Of a stretch of DNA of 64,000 nt, positions 1-11,903 are shown one piece after another. The notes beneath the pieces are model-generated. The model worked only from the letters and a program-made list of their open reading frames with translations, was not told where the DNA came from and ran no database searches. The position numbers and the translations under genes are program-made. Where the stretch lies: assembly GCA_003194525.1 (NCBI GenBank), contig NBIV01000011.1, forward strand, positions 372,001-436,000, in the 5' to 3' direction. Source of the stretch: Gracilariopsis chorda. Lineage: Eukaryota; Rhodophyta; Florideophyceae; Gracilariales; Gracilariaceae. Within the stretch, counting starts at the first letter, position 1. Each line of letters begins with the position of its first letter.

Positions 1-2775
1 CGCATGCACCTTTTCTGACGATTGCGAGGCGAAGGGGTATGACGGTACTCCAGCATTCTAAGGGTACGAAGGGCAACCGTTGAGCCATACGCCCACTCGG
101 ACACAATTCTTGTCTGGCTGAGCTATCGAAGGAGGGTCACGAAAATTCTAAGAAGCTGAGGAAGGATCAACCATTCGCGAGAGAAACTAATTTCGACCAA
201 TGCAGCTTGTCCCCAGGGGAGCCCTGCTGGAAAGGCAGGTTCACGTTGCTCTCAGACGGATTTCTCGGAACATTTACCCGATTGGCCATTTTATACGCAG
301 TTGCGAGGACTCGAAACTATGAAGGTAGAGCTAGAAGGTGCATTGCGAAATCAACAACCCTTGGCCGTGTTCATGTGGTGTCCGCGCCTTTGGACCCAAT
401 CAAGATGTTTGTCAAATTGGTTCATGATTAAGTCTGTTCTGGAGCTTGTACTAGAAGGAAGCTCCGACATGCAGTACAGTATTATTAAATCCATGTGTCC
501 AAGCTGGTTTTTGTGCGAGAAAAACTTTATGTCCTCATCATAAGATGATGATGATGGTGAAGCTGTATCATTCGACATGACAGCGGGTAGAGCGAAATTA
601 ATGGCGCCATGGTTTGAAAGGATTATGTACAGTACACCCTTTTATCCGTACGCCAGCCAACCTCCTGTAACAAGGAGCGCCGCAGCTCTCCCGGTAAAGA
701 CAACAGTTGCTTCTCTTGTTCTGTAACCTTATAGTATGATATCCCTTTGCCTCTTACTTTTGACTCATTTTGCCACGAAATGATAATTCCGTGTGCAGTT
801 GTACCGACGCCCGCTCATGTGTTCGGGTTTTGGTTGGTTGTTGAAAGGAAGGCTCTTCAAACCGGGCAGCTGCACGCTATCGTTGATCCCACGGCCATCG
901 TTGTAGCTTGTCGTAAGCTGATCTACTGAGCCCATTATCTCGGGCTTCATTGAACTTTTGCAGAATCGATATCTGAGCAGCGCTGATTTTCTGTACTGTA
1001 TCTCCGGCACAATGGGTGATTACAAATCGGGGCAAAGAAGATCACAAAGTGGCGTGTCTTCAACCGTCCGATGTGCACGGTAGATACCAGGATGAGAATC
1101 GGCAGATTTGCGGGCCATTCGCGCGGACTTGGTCCCTGGCCCACAGCTCGGGACCGAATTTCGCTCGGTCACGCCCCAAATCTGCACCCAATTGTCAATG
1201 ACATCATCACTAATGCTTTTGTACCGTTTTCAAAGAAATTTCTATAGTTATCCCTCCGACAAGCGAGATTAGAGTTAGCCCTCGGGTGACCCTTAACCCT
1301 TACCTCGCGTGAGCGTGAGGCGTGATTCTATAATAGATACCCTTTCACACACATGTTTGGCTTCGTGCTAAGGGTCAAGCTCTCTCTCTTTCGTTTACGA
1401 ACACGCATACATTAATTCCTCGTAGCGCGGGGGTTTGCTAAGATCCCCAACAACCTATAATTCTTACTCCTATACCATAACCTCGAACTACAAACAAAGA
1501 GGGTCAAGCTATAAGGCTTAAGGCTAGCCTTGCAACAAAAATTGCACGCATTTGAACCGCACCTTCATTTCGTCGACGCTTCACGAATGGTTGCCAGCAT
1601 TTCATTGGGAATGAATCCCCTTCCCTTCCGTATTCGGGATGCTCAATCGCCTAATACTGTGCAACACTCTATCATACCATGATATCTAACTCCGACGAAG
1701 CTGCCTTCGAACAAGACCACTTTCATCGCGATCACGTTCACAAGCAGACTTCTCTCGAGTCGGTTCCAATGGTCTGCGTATCCTTACATCCCTTCGCGTT
1801 AGCAATCAAGCCTTCTCAGCGTAATGGAACAGCGGTAAGCGGTTCGAAGGATTAGCCTTCTACCAGGGGTAGAAGGCTATCCCTATAACCCTTTATTCAT
1901 ACAGCATTAGTCAACCATGCAAGCCTTCGATTGGTGTACAAGCTGCAAACTCTCCTTCTCGCACACACGTACGCTGAAGAGAAGGCTAAGATGGTTAGCG
2001 GTGTGCCTTTGATGCATCCTCACGTTAAAGCAGTTGTAACTCAATATTGTGGACAAATGTTGTCTGTTCCATATCGACGCACTGCTAGTTTCCCCGGTCA
2101 AGGCCCAATACATTCACTTCGTTCCGCTTTCCTCCTGTTGTTTCAGCGGAGATGGTCACGCACTAGAGCTACGACCGCAGAGTAATACTGTCTGCTCTGT
2201 ACCACGCATGGCGCATCCCAAGGTGGTCCCTTAACGCAGCTCTTCAAGGTCACATGCCTAGAAGGATAAACAAAGGTCATTCACTGGAAAGATGTGGTGC
2301 AGATTAAAGCATTCGCCCCCTCCTCTGGGTCGGTCGCCAGTGCATTTGCAATCGGTATCGATTGCAGTCGCCCATCTTGAACTGCGAGGGTATGTCGATT
2401 TGTCTTGGGTAGATTTACTTACCTCGTTGCCGAATACAGAACAAGGGAGAATTGGCATGAAACTGGCATACTGTGCCGTCGTGCTTCAGGTTTTGTTGAA
2501 CAGCTAGCGCTAACCCTTAACCTCAGGAACACAATCACAAGGCAAATAAGGGCAAATAATTCTACACGAAGAGTGCACTCTCTACACTTACATACTCGTG
2601 AAGCTAACGCGGCAACACGTAATACTACTTGAGTTGCTAACCAGCGGCAAATCTCGACTTGCTGCATTCCCTTCGAAAGTGCCCATCCTCGTACCACTGT
2701 TGGGTATCGCTTTCAAATTCGCGTTCCGGACTATGCCAAATCGCCGTGATCCTAATGATATGCGTTTATTAAGTC
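1..2775. other. Intergenic, no gene seen
   Basis: Only short, overlapping open frames of random composition occur on both strands, and no protein family is recognisable. The stretch holds scattered ACCCTTA-like motifs and one 12-bp hairpin, listed separately. The upstream region of the receptor gene that starts at 2776 lies at its right end. I see no tRNA, no rRNA and no terminal repeat structure. Confidence 0.6.
1853..1879. repeat. Perfect 12-bp inverted repeat
   Basis: Arms 1853-1864 and 1868-1879 are exact reverse complements with a 3-nt loop. It lies in non-coding DNA. It could be a small hairpin or a relic of a mobile element. No function can be assigned. Confidence 0.6.
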
Positions 2776-4745
2776 ATGAAGTACATCACAAGCACTGCGA
2801 ATCAACAGCTCGTTTCCAACTCTCTCTTCCACATTCTCCTCGTCCTCTTCACCAGTTTCCTCTTGTGCTGTTCAGCAACCTCTCTGGACAACACCTGCGA
2901 CAGTTACAACCCTGAAGCCAGACTCCGTGAAGCCGGAAAATTAGGAAACTGCCTGAGTGCTCTTAGTGACCCACAGTTCCGGGAGAAGTTTGAAGTTTGT
3001 AAGAAAAGGATTTGTTTCATATACATGTACAACCCAACATTTGTGAGATTTGACCAAAAGCACTTCGAGAGTGCAGAGAATGAGAAGAGAATGCAGCTTC
3101 CCTTCCGATGCAAGTCGTGGCAAAATTGGCACAGGTCGCTGGATGGGATTGCCATTGAACTGATCGAAGAGACGAGCGCTAGGGACGATTACTGCGTGTG
3201 GGCTGGACCGTCTGACTCTTGCACGTGGAACGCCATGGTGGACTACACGGCTGTAGCTGCGAGGCGTGGGTATCAATTCGCAATCGTGGGCCCGTTGCTA
3301 GAGTTTCCACATAGGAAATGCGAACATTTTGCGAGTGGTTCGTGGTTGGATAACACTATGGTCATCATTGGAAAACCCGAGAACATGGCAAGAAGCCCTT
3401 TTGGACAACTTACGGAACCATTTACGAACGGGGCGTGGATTGTTGTTGGAGTGACAGTGGGGATGTTTATAGCTATGTGTCTGCTAATTGTATGGCGGTT
3501 CCATGTGCTTCAAGGCAAGTCGTTGGTGACGGCGTACTTCATTTTTATGGGTGACAGAGCGGCAGCTCTGGCTGCAGGAAAGCAGATCGATGAGAATGAT
3601 CTTCGAAGGGCGGGAAGTATGTTATCGCGGAAGTGCACACAAGATGCGATGAGGTCAAATGATTTGGAGGCAGCAAAATCTACACGCAGTGATGACAGCG
3701 AGGAAAGCGAATCAGCGCAGATGGATAACAAACTGGATCACGTGGTGGGCAACAGCATCGACGAAGAAAGTTGTATCGATGACTCGTTTCTTACCAAGTT
3801 CAGTCTGGCTACGTCGTTGTTTCGAATATCGCTAATTGCGTTCATTGCGATGTTCTCCCTGTTTTACGAGGTAGCAGTGGTGAATTTTCTGTTCCAGCAA
3901 CAACGCATTGAGATCCCGAAGAGCATTGGCCAGCTATCTACATTAGAACTAAGACAATACTGTGTGTTGAAAGATACAGGCTTAGAGAACATCTGGAACA
4001 ATACTGGTAAGTCCTACTGCTTTTTAACACTGTGTAGAGTCGTGTTGAGAGTGACTAACAAGCACATCGGTACTTCACATAGTGAATCCTACTGGAAGGA
4101 AGTTCGACGGATCAGATGAGAAAGAAATTCCATGGAAGCGATGTGTACACGCACAAGAATGTCTAGATTGGGTCCTAGATGATGACAACCCAGTTCAGTT
4201 CTTTGTTTCGTACGAGATGGAAGGAAGATACCTTATGCATTCAAGAACAAATTGCGGTACGTTACCTGACGTCCTACTTCTTTGCTTCAAAGTGACATGG
4301 ATTGCAGCACTTGGGGTTGGAGAACTAACATGCCATTTTGTTTTGGTACAGAGGCTGTAGCGATTTACGAAACGAGAGAAACCCTTCATCAATTTAACAG
4401 TGGGTGGTTATTCAACGAACGAGTTCCTGAGAAACGACGGAGGGAACTGGATCGCGAGTTAATGGCCCTAAGGTTGAATGGGCGGGTATGTATCATTGAT
4501 ATTCTTATGCAACTGATGCCTCCACTGTGAACAGGAGACTGACCTGTGATCTGTTTCTTTTGTGTTGTTCACTGCAGTTGACTCAATTGCATAACGGTGT
4601 TGGGCCGCGTTGTCAGCCGGATGTGATTTCGAGCATTGATTATCTGATCCTTCTACTGCCAGTAATGGTTCTTGTTGTGCCGCCTTTGTTTTTTTCGGCA
4701 TTTGTGGCCTTGTGTGGGAGAAGGAATCGTGTTTCCACAAGCTGA
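2776..4745 (+). CDS. iGluR-like membrane receptor, copy A (4 exons)
   Basis: Predicted exons are 2776-4006, 4083-4256, 4352-4485 and 4578-4745, all with GT/AG borders, giving 568 aa. The layout is: signal peptide (about 1-36); extracellular S1 ligand-binding lobe (about 40-215) with a GIAIEL segment, a WNAMV segment and an Arg before a buried SxW motif; membrane segment M1 (about 219-240); a hydrophilic Ser/Asp/Glu-rich loop (about 262-340); M3 (about 348-372) ending FYEVAVVNFLF; the S2 lobe, with the ELDRELMALRLNG helix typical of iGluR S2; and M4 (about 534-558). This matches S1-M1-M3-S2-M4 of ionotropic glutamate receptors (family knowledge). The N-terminal LIVBP domain is absent, the canonical SYTANLAAF motif of M3 is not kept, and no clear re-entrant pore loop is seen. 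It may be a ligand-binding receptor without channel activity (inference). The paralogue at 24142-26125 supports the exon model. Confidence 0.82.
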
Positions 4746-7571
4746 AATCATGTCGATGTATACCAGTATAGCTGAAGTAAGCGTGATGGGATGTCGCCCG
4801 TTAGCAGAAACTTCTTCACTGGTGCCGCGATTGCCCATAGTGCGATACATCCGTACCCCTGGCTCGAACTTGGTGAGCAAATCGCTTTGTATACCGCACG
4901 CATTTGATAGACCATCGCACTACCAAAGAGCTGTTTCGCTGCTTTGGTTCTGGGCAAATACGGAACATTCCTTTCAATCTGGTACAGCTTCTTGGAGGCT
5001 TTCCTCTTGCCCATCATTATTTACTACAAGGGTTTGAATTCCCTCTTCCGGCATTCAATGCGGAAAGAGGCATTGCATCTCGCATTTTCTCTGATCCGCG
5101 TTTGCAGTCTCGTCATGATCACGTGCTCAAGCTCTTCAGGGTCCTTTATTGCGGGCGCGTGGTGCCTGATCTTGTTCGACACCACATTAAAAATGCCTAC
5201 TGAAAGAGCTCTCTTCTTGGAAAGCCTAGCAATTTTCTTGGCCACTGACGGATCATACCAGATGCCTGTACATTCTTTCCTCCCCTCTCGGAAGATGGCG
5301 GAAGTTCCAATCTCCTCGACTCCTTTTCGAGCATCGAATGACATAATGCTAGACACCTTTTTTTGCGCTTTTCCTGCAGTAATAAGAACACACCTTCATG
5401 TGTCGTGTTCTAGTGCATTGCCACAATATGCAGTTTTTCAATATGCCCCACATACATTTACGCTAACATGACTTCGTATTTGGTTGCTCTTTTGGAGACC
5501 GATTGTCTTTCACATAACGATCAATCATATGCGCTCTGCAAAGACATGTCCTGTTCCCGACGTATACTTTTCCTGAGCCGTTGTTGATGAATGTCAACTT
5601 ACCAGAAGCGCGATTGAGAAAGGGCAGCTGGTGGAATTGTAGTCGGTTTTTTATGTGTGTGTGTTTGAGGCAGCAGTATTAACTTTCTAGAAGAAGTAAA
5701 AGGCTAATCATCTATCCGACGGCTAAATTCCCCTAATAGATCCAATCGCAACTCATGTGCCCGGTCTTTTATATGTTGTACTCTGCTTACTACCGCTGAC
5801 GCAGCTTCTAAACTGACTTAGTGCCACAGGACAATCGTCCCACAAGAAGGCACCTGTACACTAAGGCTTCGCTCCGCACGCTCACAAGGAAAAATGAGGC
5901 GGAGTGCTCATCGCCCATCTTGTCCGTCATTGCGGTACTAACTGCCAACGCTAATTCTGCCCGTACAACTTCTGCAGTCTGTAGCATAACATCAATAAAT
6001 GTGGAACACACTATTGAAACGAAGAATGGTATGCAGATGTAGACCGGGGGTACTGAATAACGTCGACCATTATGTGTGTGTGTGTTTATATGAGCTCGCG
6101 TCTCTAATTCCAAGACTACGGTAGGGGTTAAATTGAGAAGAACCCCTCTCTCTCTAGATATACCAACAGCTTTTCTGGCCATGTCCTTACTATTGATTCG
6201 GCGTCAGAGCCCTGCCTCTCTCGGAGAGGCGGGAGCTCTCGACGCCTGGATGCCGCTCTTCGGCGGCATCTAAGAACGAAATGGTCTACACTATTAAGTA
6301 TGTTGAGCCCAAATCCGAGCGGGCAGAAGCATTTCCTGTTGTTGAGAAAAGTGAAGACTGGATATAGCGTCGGAACGTGACCTCACGGAGACCAACAGCT
6401 TTTCAGTCGACCATTATGTTCTCAGATGTCCTTTTCAGGGTTCGATCTCGCAAAATATGCTTTCCAAGTATGCGGGAACGACACGAACTTGCAGTTAACG
6501 ATATCATCCGAAAATGGCCTGAACGAGTACTGATTTTCCTCGCGAGACAGCGCTACTGTTATTTGAAACGCTCTACGCTATGTAGAAATTAAACTGGTGT
6601 ACCCGTAAAAGAGAGAGAGAGCATAGCATCATCGTAAACGGCATGCATGGCCGCAAAATCATCATGATGCTGAACACGGTGCTTTGTGAGAATACCGAGC
6701 AAAAGAAAAGTGCCGCGGCTGGGACATATCTGATGTAAAGCTTTAGCACGTTCTCAGATTGACAAAACAAAGCACACAAAGCTCCGTGGTTTGAGCTCAA
6801 CTTGTTTTTGCGCGGATCCTTTATGAAACGATCAATCTATGTGTTTATAACACGAATTGTTAGAAACTTCAGTTCCTGCTAGCTTTGTATCGTCTTATTG
6901 TATTATCTGACAGATATCTAAATTGTTCTCTTTAAGCCTACCTGCCCTCTCGCCCTCGTGAGAAAATATTTTCTCCACAAACTCCACAGTGGTGTCCAGA
7001 TCCGTACAAGAGAAGAAATAGAAACGCTTTATGTTCATGTCTTGTCACTATTCTAGTCCATTCTGTCATGGCATGATTTTAACATGACTTGTCGAAACCA
7101 GTGCTCATCCCCGCAATTTCCTTGTCATCAACTTTTCTGGCCACCAAACTGATGATGGTGTAAGTCTTGTGGCTACTGGGATCTTCCATCATGAGCCCTT
7201 GAAGAATGGAAGATATTTTGTTCTGCACCACGATTAGCCGTTCCCACACGCCGAGCTTTCCTTCTGCAAAGTGGATACAAAAGCAACAGCAAGTGTCCTA
7301 AACCTGACAATTTATCGGCTACCGTGCTCAAAGGGATTATTTTCAGAGAGCAAAACTAGTTCTGATGCAAAAGCTGTTCTTAGGTCTTGCAACGGTCAAG
7401 TTTTGTTTCACTTTCCTTCAGAAGCCGTATCATTTGTCAGAACAACCTCACTTTGAAGCATCTCTTAAGATTATTCCATGCTGACCTAAACAAAAACTGC
7501 ATATCCTCATAAAGCACTCTACGGATAAAATCATGGTGTACAATCGACCCAGCGGTACAAAGTTGTTTACA
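4746..7571. other. Intergenic region between receptor A and the 7572 gene
   Basis: No convincing gene is present on the plus strand. The minus strand at 4748-5391 contains two gene-like but overlapping frames, described separately. The rest has short TG-repeat tracts near 5650-5670 and 6070-6085 and is otherwise featureless. Confidence 0.5.
5024..5391 (-). CDS. Doubtful basic ORF, unknown
   Basis: A minus-strand frame is open from a possible splice acceptor (pyrimidine-rich, ending CAG, just above 5391) down to a stop at 5024. It would encode about 120 residues, rich in Lys and Arg, including FDARKGVEEIG and DPEELEHVIMTRLQTRI. A second basic frame follows at 4748-5017. The composition is more protein-like than the neighbouring noise, but there is no clear start, no recognised family and no paralogue in the window. 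It could be one or two exons of a small gene, a decayed gene copy or chance. Confidence 0.2.
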
Positions 7572-9257
7572 ATGTGGCGCTCGATTCGATTCATCATCAG
7601 CTGCGTCGTTTTTGCTCTTGTTTTAGAGGTTTCCCCGGTGGTATTCGCTAAAGACACGCATTGTTTGAAACAAGAATTCCCTATTCACCAAGAGAACCAG
7701 AAGAATATTCGCTTTGTACTCTCTGAAACTGCTCTTACTGCGAAAGTGCTGGAGCGAAACTTAACATTACAGAAAAGAATCAGACCCATGGTATCCTTGT
7801 TGAGGGGTGTTGTCAAGGCTATTGATAGTAGGCGTGACCACAACGACATAAGAAAATGCAACTTGGAGCTGATAATACCGAACTGGGTGTACACCGCTCG
7901 TTTGAATGCAAGGTTCTTCCAAATAGGAGACCTATCCAGGAGTTGCTACTCGCAACTCCATGGCCGTGAAGCCGTAAAGGAAAATCTCTTAACAAATGCT
8001 CAGGTAAAGGACTCAATGAAAGACATCGGCTCTGGAGTACAAGCACTTTACGAAGCCTCGAAGAACGCCGTGGATGGTTCCACATACATGGATAGCAAGC
8101 AGTGGAGAAGAACGTTTCCATTAAGACATTGGAGAAATCAAGACCTTCCAGAGCAGTGCCAGCTAGAAACTTTTTCGGCATATCGGATACGCAATGACGT
8201 CTATATTCGAGCAGCAGTTACTAATCACGATGTGGACGAATATGTACAAGATGGCGACCGCCAGTTCGTTATGGAGTGGGTCAAGCAGGATTATTCGACT
8301 AGTCTCAGAATGGTGCAGCCGAAATTGCGCGAAAAGTGTCTTGTTAACGGAAGCACAATATTGTGGAAGCGAGGCGCAAGAGCCTGGCTTTCATGGCATG
8401 GAGAAATGAAAGAAGATTCAAACCCGGCCATTCAAGAAGTTCTCAGGAGCAACCAGATTGAAATTGAGTTGGCGGAGGACGCCGTTGCGCCTTCGAATAT
8501 CGCGCTCTTGGCGCTTCCATTAGTAATGAGTTTTATTCCGGTTGCTTTTCTCGCTGAATTGAATACATGCGGAGTCTTATGGTATATTGTCTTCACAGAC
8601 ATTATATCAGCGGTGCCTCTTCTGATCAAGGGTATTGAACTTGTCGGAACGACAAACTCTAGACAAGAACTTGTAGCCTACTATGCCGGAGATAAGAATC
8701 TTGCAGACGTTCAGGTTTGGGTGGCAAAGTGCAGTGGAACCAATCGGTTTAGGAACATTGGCATGTCCTTCATAGTCATCGCGTCCGCTTCGATTATAGT
8801 CGGAATGGTACTCGAAGTCTGTGGGATGATTTACATGAGAAGCAAGAGCCAAGAAGGAAAACCAGTCGAGGGGCCTTTCGGAAAAGCCATGTTCGAAATC
8901 ACTGCAAGAAGCGTTCTGGGGACTGGGCACGGGGAAGACTGGGAAAGATACTCAGAAGTTATGGAAGATGCCGAAGATGTGAGACTTTCTGTAGGGGATG
9001 CAGATTATAGTAGGGATGCACCGGAAGCCAAGTACGGACCATGGAAGGATGTGATTCTCAGGATCCTATCGTCGGTATCATTCTCTTCAAACCACGTCAT
9101 ATCAGAGAAGCCAGCAGGTAAGACATCGAGAAAGAGCGAAGAATCAGATGAAGCTGAGGATTACACTGCAGGTGTAGGAGACGATGGAATGTCCAGTGCC
9201 GAACGTGTGGAAATGGGACTTTCTTACGGTAGTCCCAATCATGACTCGATTAGATGA
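7572..9257 (+). CDS. Secretory-pathway membrane protein, unknown
   Basis: I do not recognise this 561-aa protein. The start at 7572 is chosen because it directly precedes a good signal peptide (MWRSIRFIISCVVFALVLE). A Met 13 codons upstream, at 7533, would put a hydrophilic tail before it. A lumenal or extracellular part of about 290 residues with several Cys follows. Next come three hydrophobic segments, near residues 315-338 (LLALPLVMSFIPVAF), 342-368 (WYIVFTDIISAVPLLI) and 412-438 (FIVIASASIIVGMVLEV). An acidic, Ser-rich tail of about 120 residues ends the protein and is probably cytosolic. It stands alone between receptor A and the copia cluster. It shows no visible similarity to the receptor family. 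It may be a lineage-specific cell-surface protein (inference). Confidence 0.7.
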   Translation: MWRSIRFIISCVVFALVLEVSPVVFAKDTHCLKQEFPIHQENQKNIRFVLSETALTAKVLERNLTLQKRIRPMVSLLRGVVKAIDSRRDHNDIRKCNLELIIPNWVYTARLNARFFQIGDLSRSCYSQLHGREAVKENLLTNAQVKDSMKDIGSGVQALYEASKNAVDGSTYMDSKQWRRTFPLRHWRNQDLPEQCQLETFSAYRIRNDVYIRAAVTNHDVDEYVQDGDRQFVMEWVKQDYSTSLRMVQPKLREKCLVNGSTILWKRGARAWLSWHGEMKEDSNPAIQEVLRSNQIEIELAEDAVAPSNIALLALPLVMSFIPVAFLAELNTCGVLWYIVFTDIISAVPLLIKGIELVGTTNSRQELVAYYAGDKNLADVQVWVAKCSGTNRFRNIGMSFIVIASASIIVGMVLEVCGMIYMRSKSQEGKPVEGPFGKAMFEITARSVLGTGHGEDWERYSEVMEDAEDVRLSVGDADYSRDAPEAKYGPWKDVILRILSSVSFSSNHVISEKPAGKTSRKSEESDEAEDYTAGVGDDGMSSAERVEMGLSYGSPNHDSIR

Positions 9258-10285
9258 CACCCACGACTGGAGCACTCTGGAATATCTTTTTGCATTCGAA
9301 GTACTGGTCTTGAGGAGAGATCAACGCGTACAATGTGGTTCAGTGGAACGCTAGAAAGCGTTTACAGATGAGAACTCCCTGAATTGTCGAACTGGGGAAG
9401 AAGTTCACGGAGTACGGCAGTGTGGCTCTACAGAACCAGGTGATATATGCGGTTTTGGTCACAGCCTGAAGAATGAGCATCCTTATACACCTGATACCAG
9501 TGCATAACTCCCAAGTGCAAACATTCTCATAGAATATAAGGAGGACTTAAACAAAAAAAAACAAACCTACATGGAAGAAAGGTTCTTCATTGATATGGTT
9601 GTTAGGACCGCAGAGAGGGATCATGGAAGGCAATGAAATGTGTAACCCCCACGTTTGGTCTCCAAGCAACTGCTTCGATTTATCTTCCAACCACGTAATG
9701 ATGAACATCACGTTAAATCATGATGACCGTAAGGATGCAATAGACGTTCGATGACGAATGATTCCAGGTCCGCAAATGTTTCGTGGCCCACGGTTGAGGA
9801 ATCCAGTGCACGCGGTCCCCAACGTCTTAGTATCTTGGTATCCCCGCGGCCCACCTTTGGCCCTTTCTCTCAGGATCAGTTGTGCACTAAGTGGTATGAT
9901 ACAACTTGTGGTACAAATACAAATACAAGTACATGAATACCAACTGTTGTACTGCTTTGAGATCATTGTCACGTTCACATTGCCTTGTCTGAAAGCGAGT
10001 TGCCGAGTTGACCTCCTCTCCCCCGGGTTCAGTGGGGTGGAACCGCCGGCCGCTTCCGTTTATTATCTACGTGTAACAGCAATGGGTGGACAAGGTGGAC
10101 TGTTCCAATAAACGGTCCAGATAAGCCGTTCATATTGTCACCTTGCTTGGGCGGGTTGTCCTCAATAGCCACGTCGGACAATCGTGTTGTGTATGATGCG
10201 ACAAGTGCTCCACAAAGCTGGGGACAACGCATGTTGCCTGTAGATACTGTGGAAGCTCCCTAACTTAGATAAGGTTATAAACTTC
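9258..10285. other. Intergenic, nothing recognised
   Basis: This is non-coding sequence between the 7572 gene and the left target duplication of the first copia element. Its open frames are short and of random composition. Confidence 0.6.
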
Positions 10286-10290
10286 GCTGG

Positions 10291-10446
10291 TGTAGCTGTG
10301 TCTAGCTTTGTGTCTTCTCCACTGTCTCCCTCCTCCCATCATGCTGGTGAAGGCAGATCAGCGAGGTCATTTATTTGGTGCCTCCAGTCGGGACGAGTGG
10401 ACTGTAAACCACGTCCCATTTGGTGGCCAGCGTGTCTCCATTCACA
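10291..10446 (-). repeat. 3' LTR of copia element 1
   Basis: This is a 156-bp repeat starting TG and ending CA on the plus strand. It differs from the copy at 17045-17200 at about two positions. A purine-rich tract (minus strand) adjoins its inner end, the same tract as in element 2. Confidence 0.93.
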
Positions 10447-11903
10447 CCGTCCCTCGCAAGCAAGTCATTCGGCGCAGATTGCGACTAATCTACTCTATGA
10501 TTATGAAGCATAATAACCACCATTAAAAACCTGTACCACAGCATAACCTTATAGAAAAATTCCGCAGTCTAGGAAAAGGTATGATACTCTTACTACATCC
10601 AGTACTAATCACCATGAAATATAAGAATCTACTTTCAAAACAAAAATTGGTAGTAGAGAAGCAAGGTTAATTAGAAATCAACATATTCAGATAATACTTA
10701 CAAGTAGCAATACTACTTTGTCAAGCCACAAAGTAATGTCAGTCTTCTGAGCTTCTCAAAGACAACAGGCTTAGTAAATATGTCGGCAGCTTGCACATCA
10801 CTCCTCATTGACTTCATGTCAGTTATCTTGGTCTCCAGCAGCTCTTTTATGTAGTGATGTTTTAGAGCAACCTGCTTGTTCCTTTCCGAGACCTTCGGAC
10901 TCTTCACGATCGACAAAGCAGTCGAACTGTCCGTTGCTATGGATATAGGGTACATTTGAGGTTCATCCTCCAGGACTGATTCGTTGCGTAGTTCCCAGAA
11001 TATTCTACGCAACCACATTAGTGTTTTTCCACAATATGACAGTGCAATGTACTCCGCCTCTCCAGACGACAGAGCAACAAGAGTTTGCTTCTTGGTCGTC
11101 CACATTACAGGTGCTTCGTTCACCTTTATTAGTAATCCTGTCGTAGACTTTCTCGTCTCACGACAACCGGCCCAATCTGAGTCACAGTGTGCCTCCATTG
11201 GTGCTGTGTTATTAGCGGGAAAGAACAAGCAAAGACCCTTTGTACCCTTCAAGTATCTCAGTACTCTTTTCGCATGCCCAAAATGCCTCATGCATGGATC
11301 ATGGACATGCCTTGCCAGCATTGAAGCGGCAAACATGATGTCTGGCCTCGATGAGACGGCTAAGTACATCAAACTTCCTACCAGTTTCCGGTAGCGGTCA
11401 TGTACGCCTGATGGAATACGCAGTTCGTCCTCTCGACGAGCTGTGATGTCACATTGTGACGGCAATGGAGTTCGAACAACGTTGGAGTTAACCAGACCAT
11501 TTTTCAGCAGTATCTTGTCAATATACCTGCTTTGTTGTACCTTTATTCCGTTCTTGTCCCTCGTTATGTCAAATCCAACGAAACGTTTCGCCTCTCCAAG
11601 GACCTTAACCTTAAAGAGGTTCTGCATCTCTGTCTTGAAGTCTTCCAGAAGAGACCGGGAGTTACAAGATGTCAGTAAGTCATCAACGACCACTACGATG
11701 GCCAAGGTTCCGCTGTTGGACTTATATATATATAGTCGGCTATCGGTGTTCGACTGCTTGAATCCCAAGCGCAATTGCTCATTGTGCATGAGAGATCCCC
11801 ATATTTGACCGGCTTGTTTTGCGCCGTATATTGACTTTAGAAGCAAGCATACCTTTCCAGGAACAAATGAGGAACCAGATGCGTTTTGGGGTTGTTCCAT
11901 GAT

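Noticed and set aside
1878-1893. 16-bp match TATCCCTATAACCCTT shared with 45928-45943
   Set aside because: One shared 16-mer is near chance expectation for 64 kb, and no wider similarity surrounds it.
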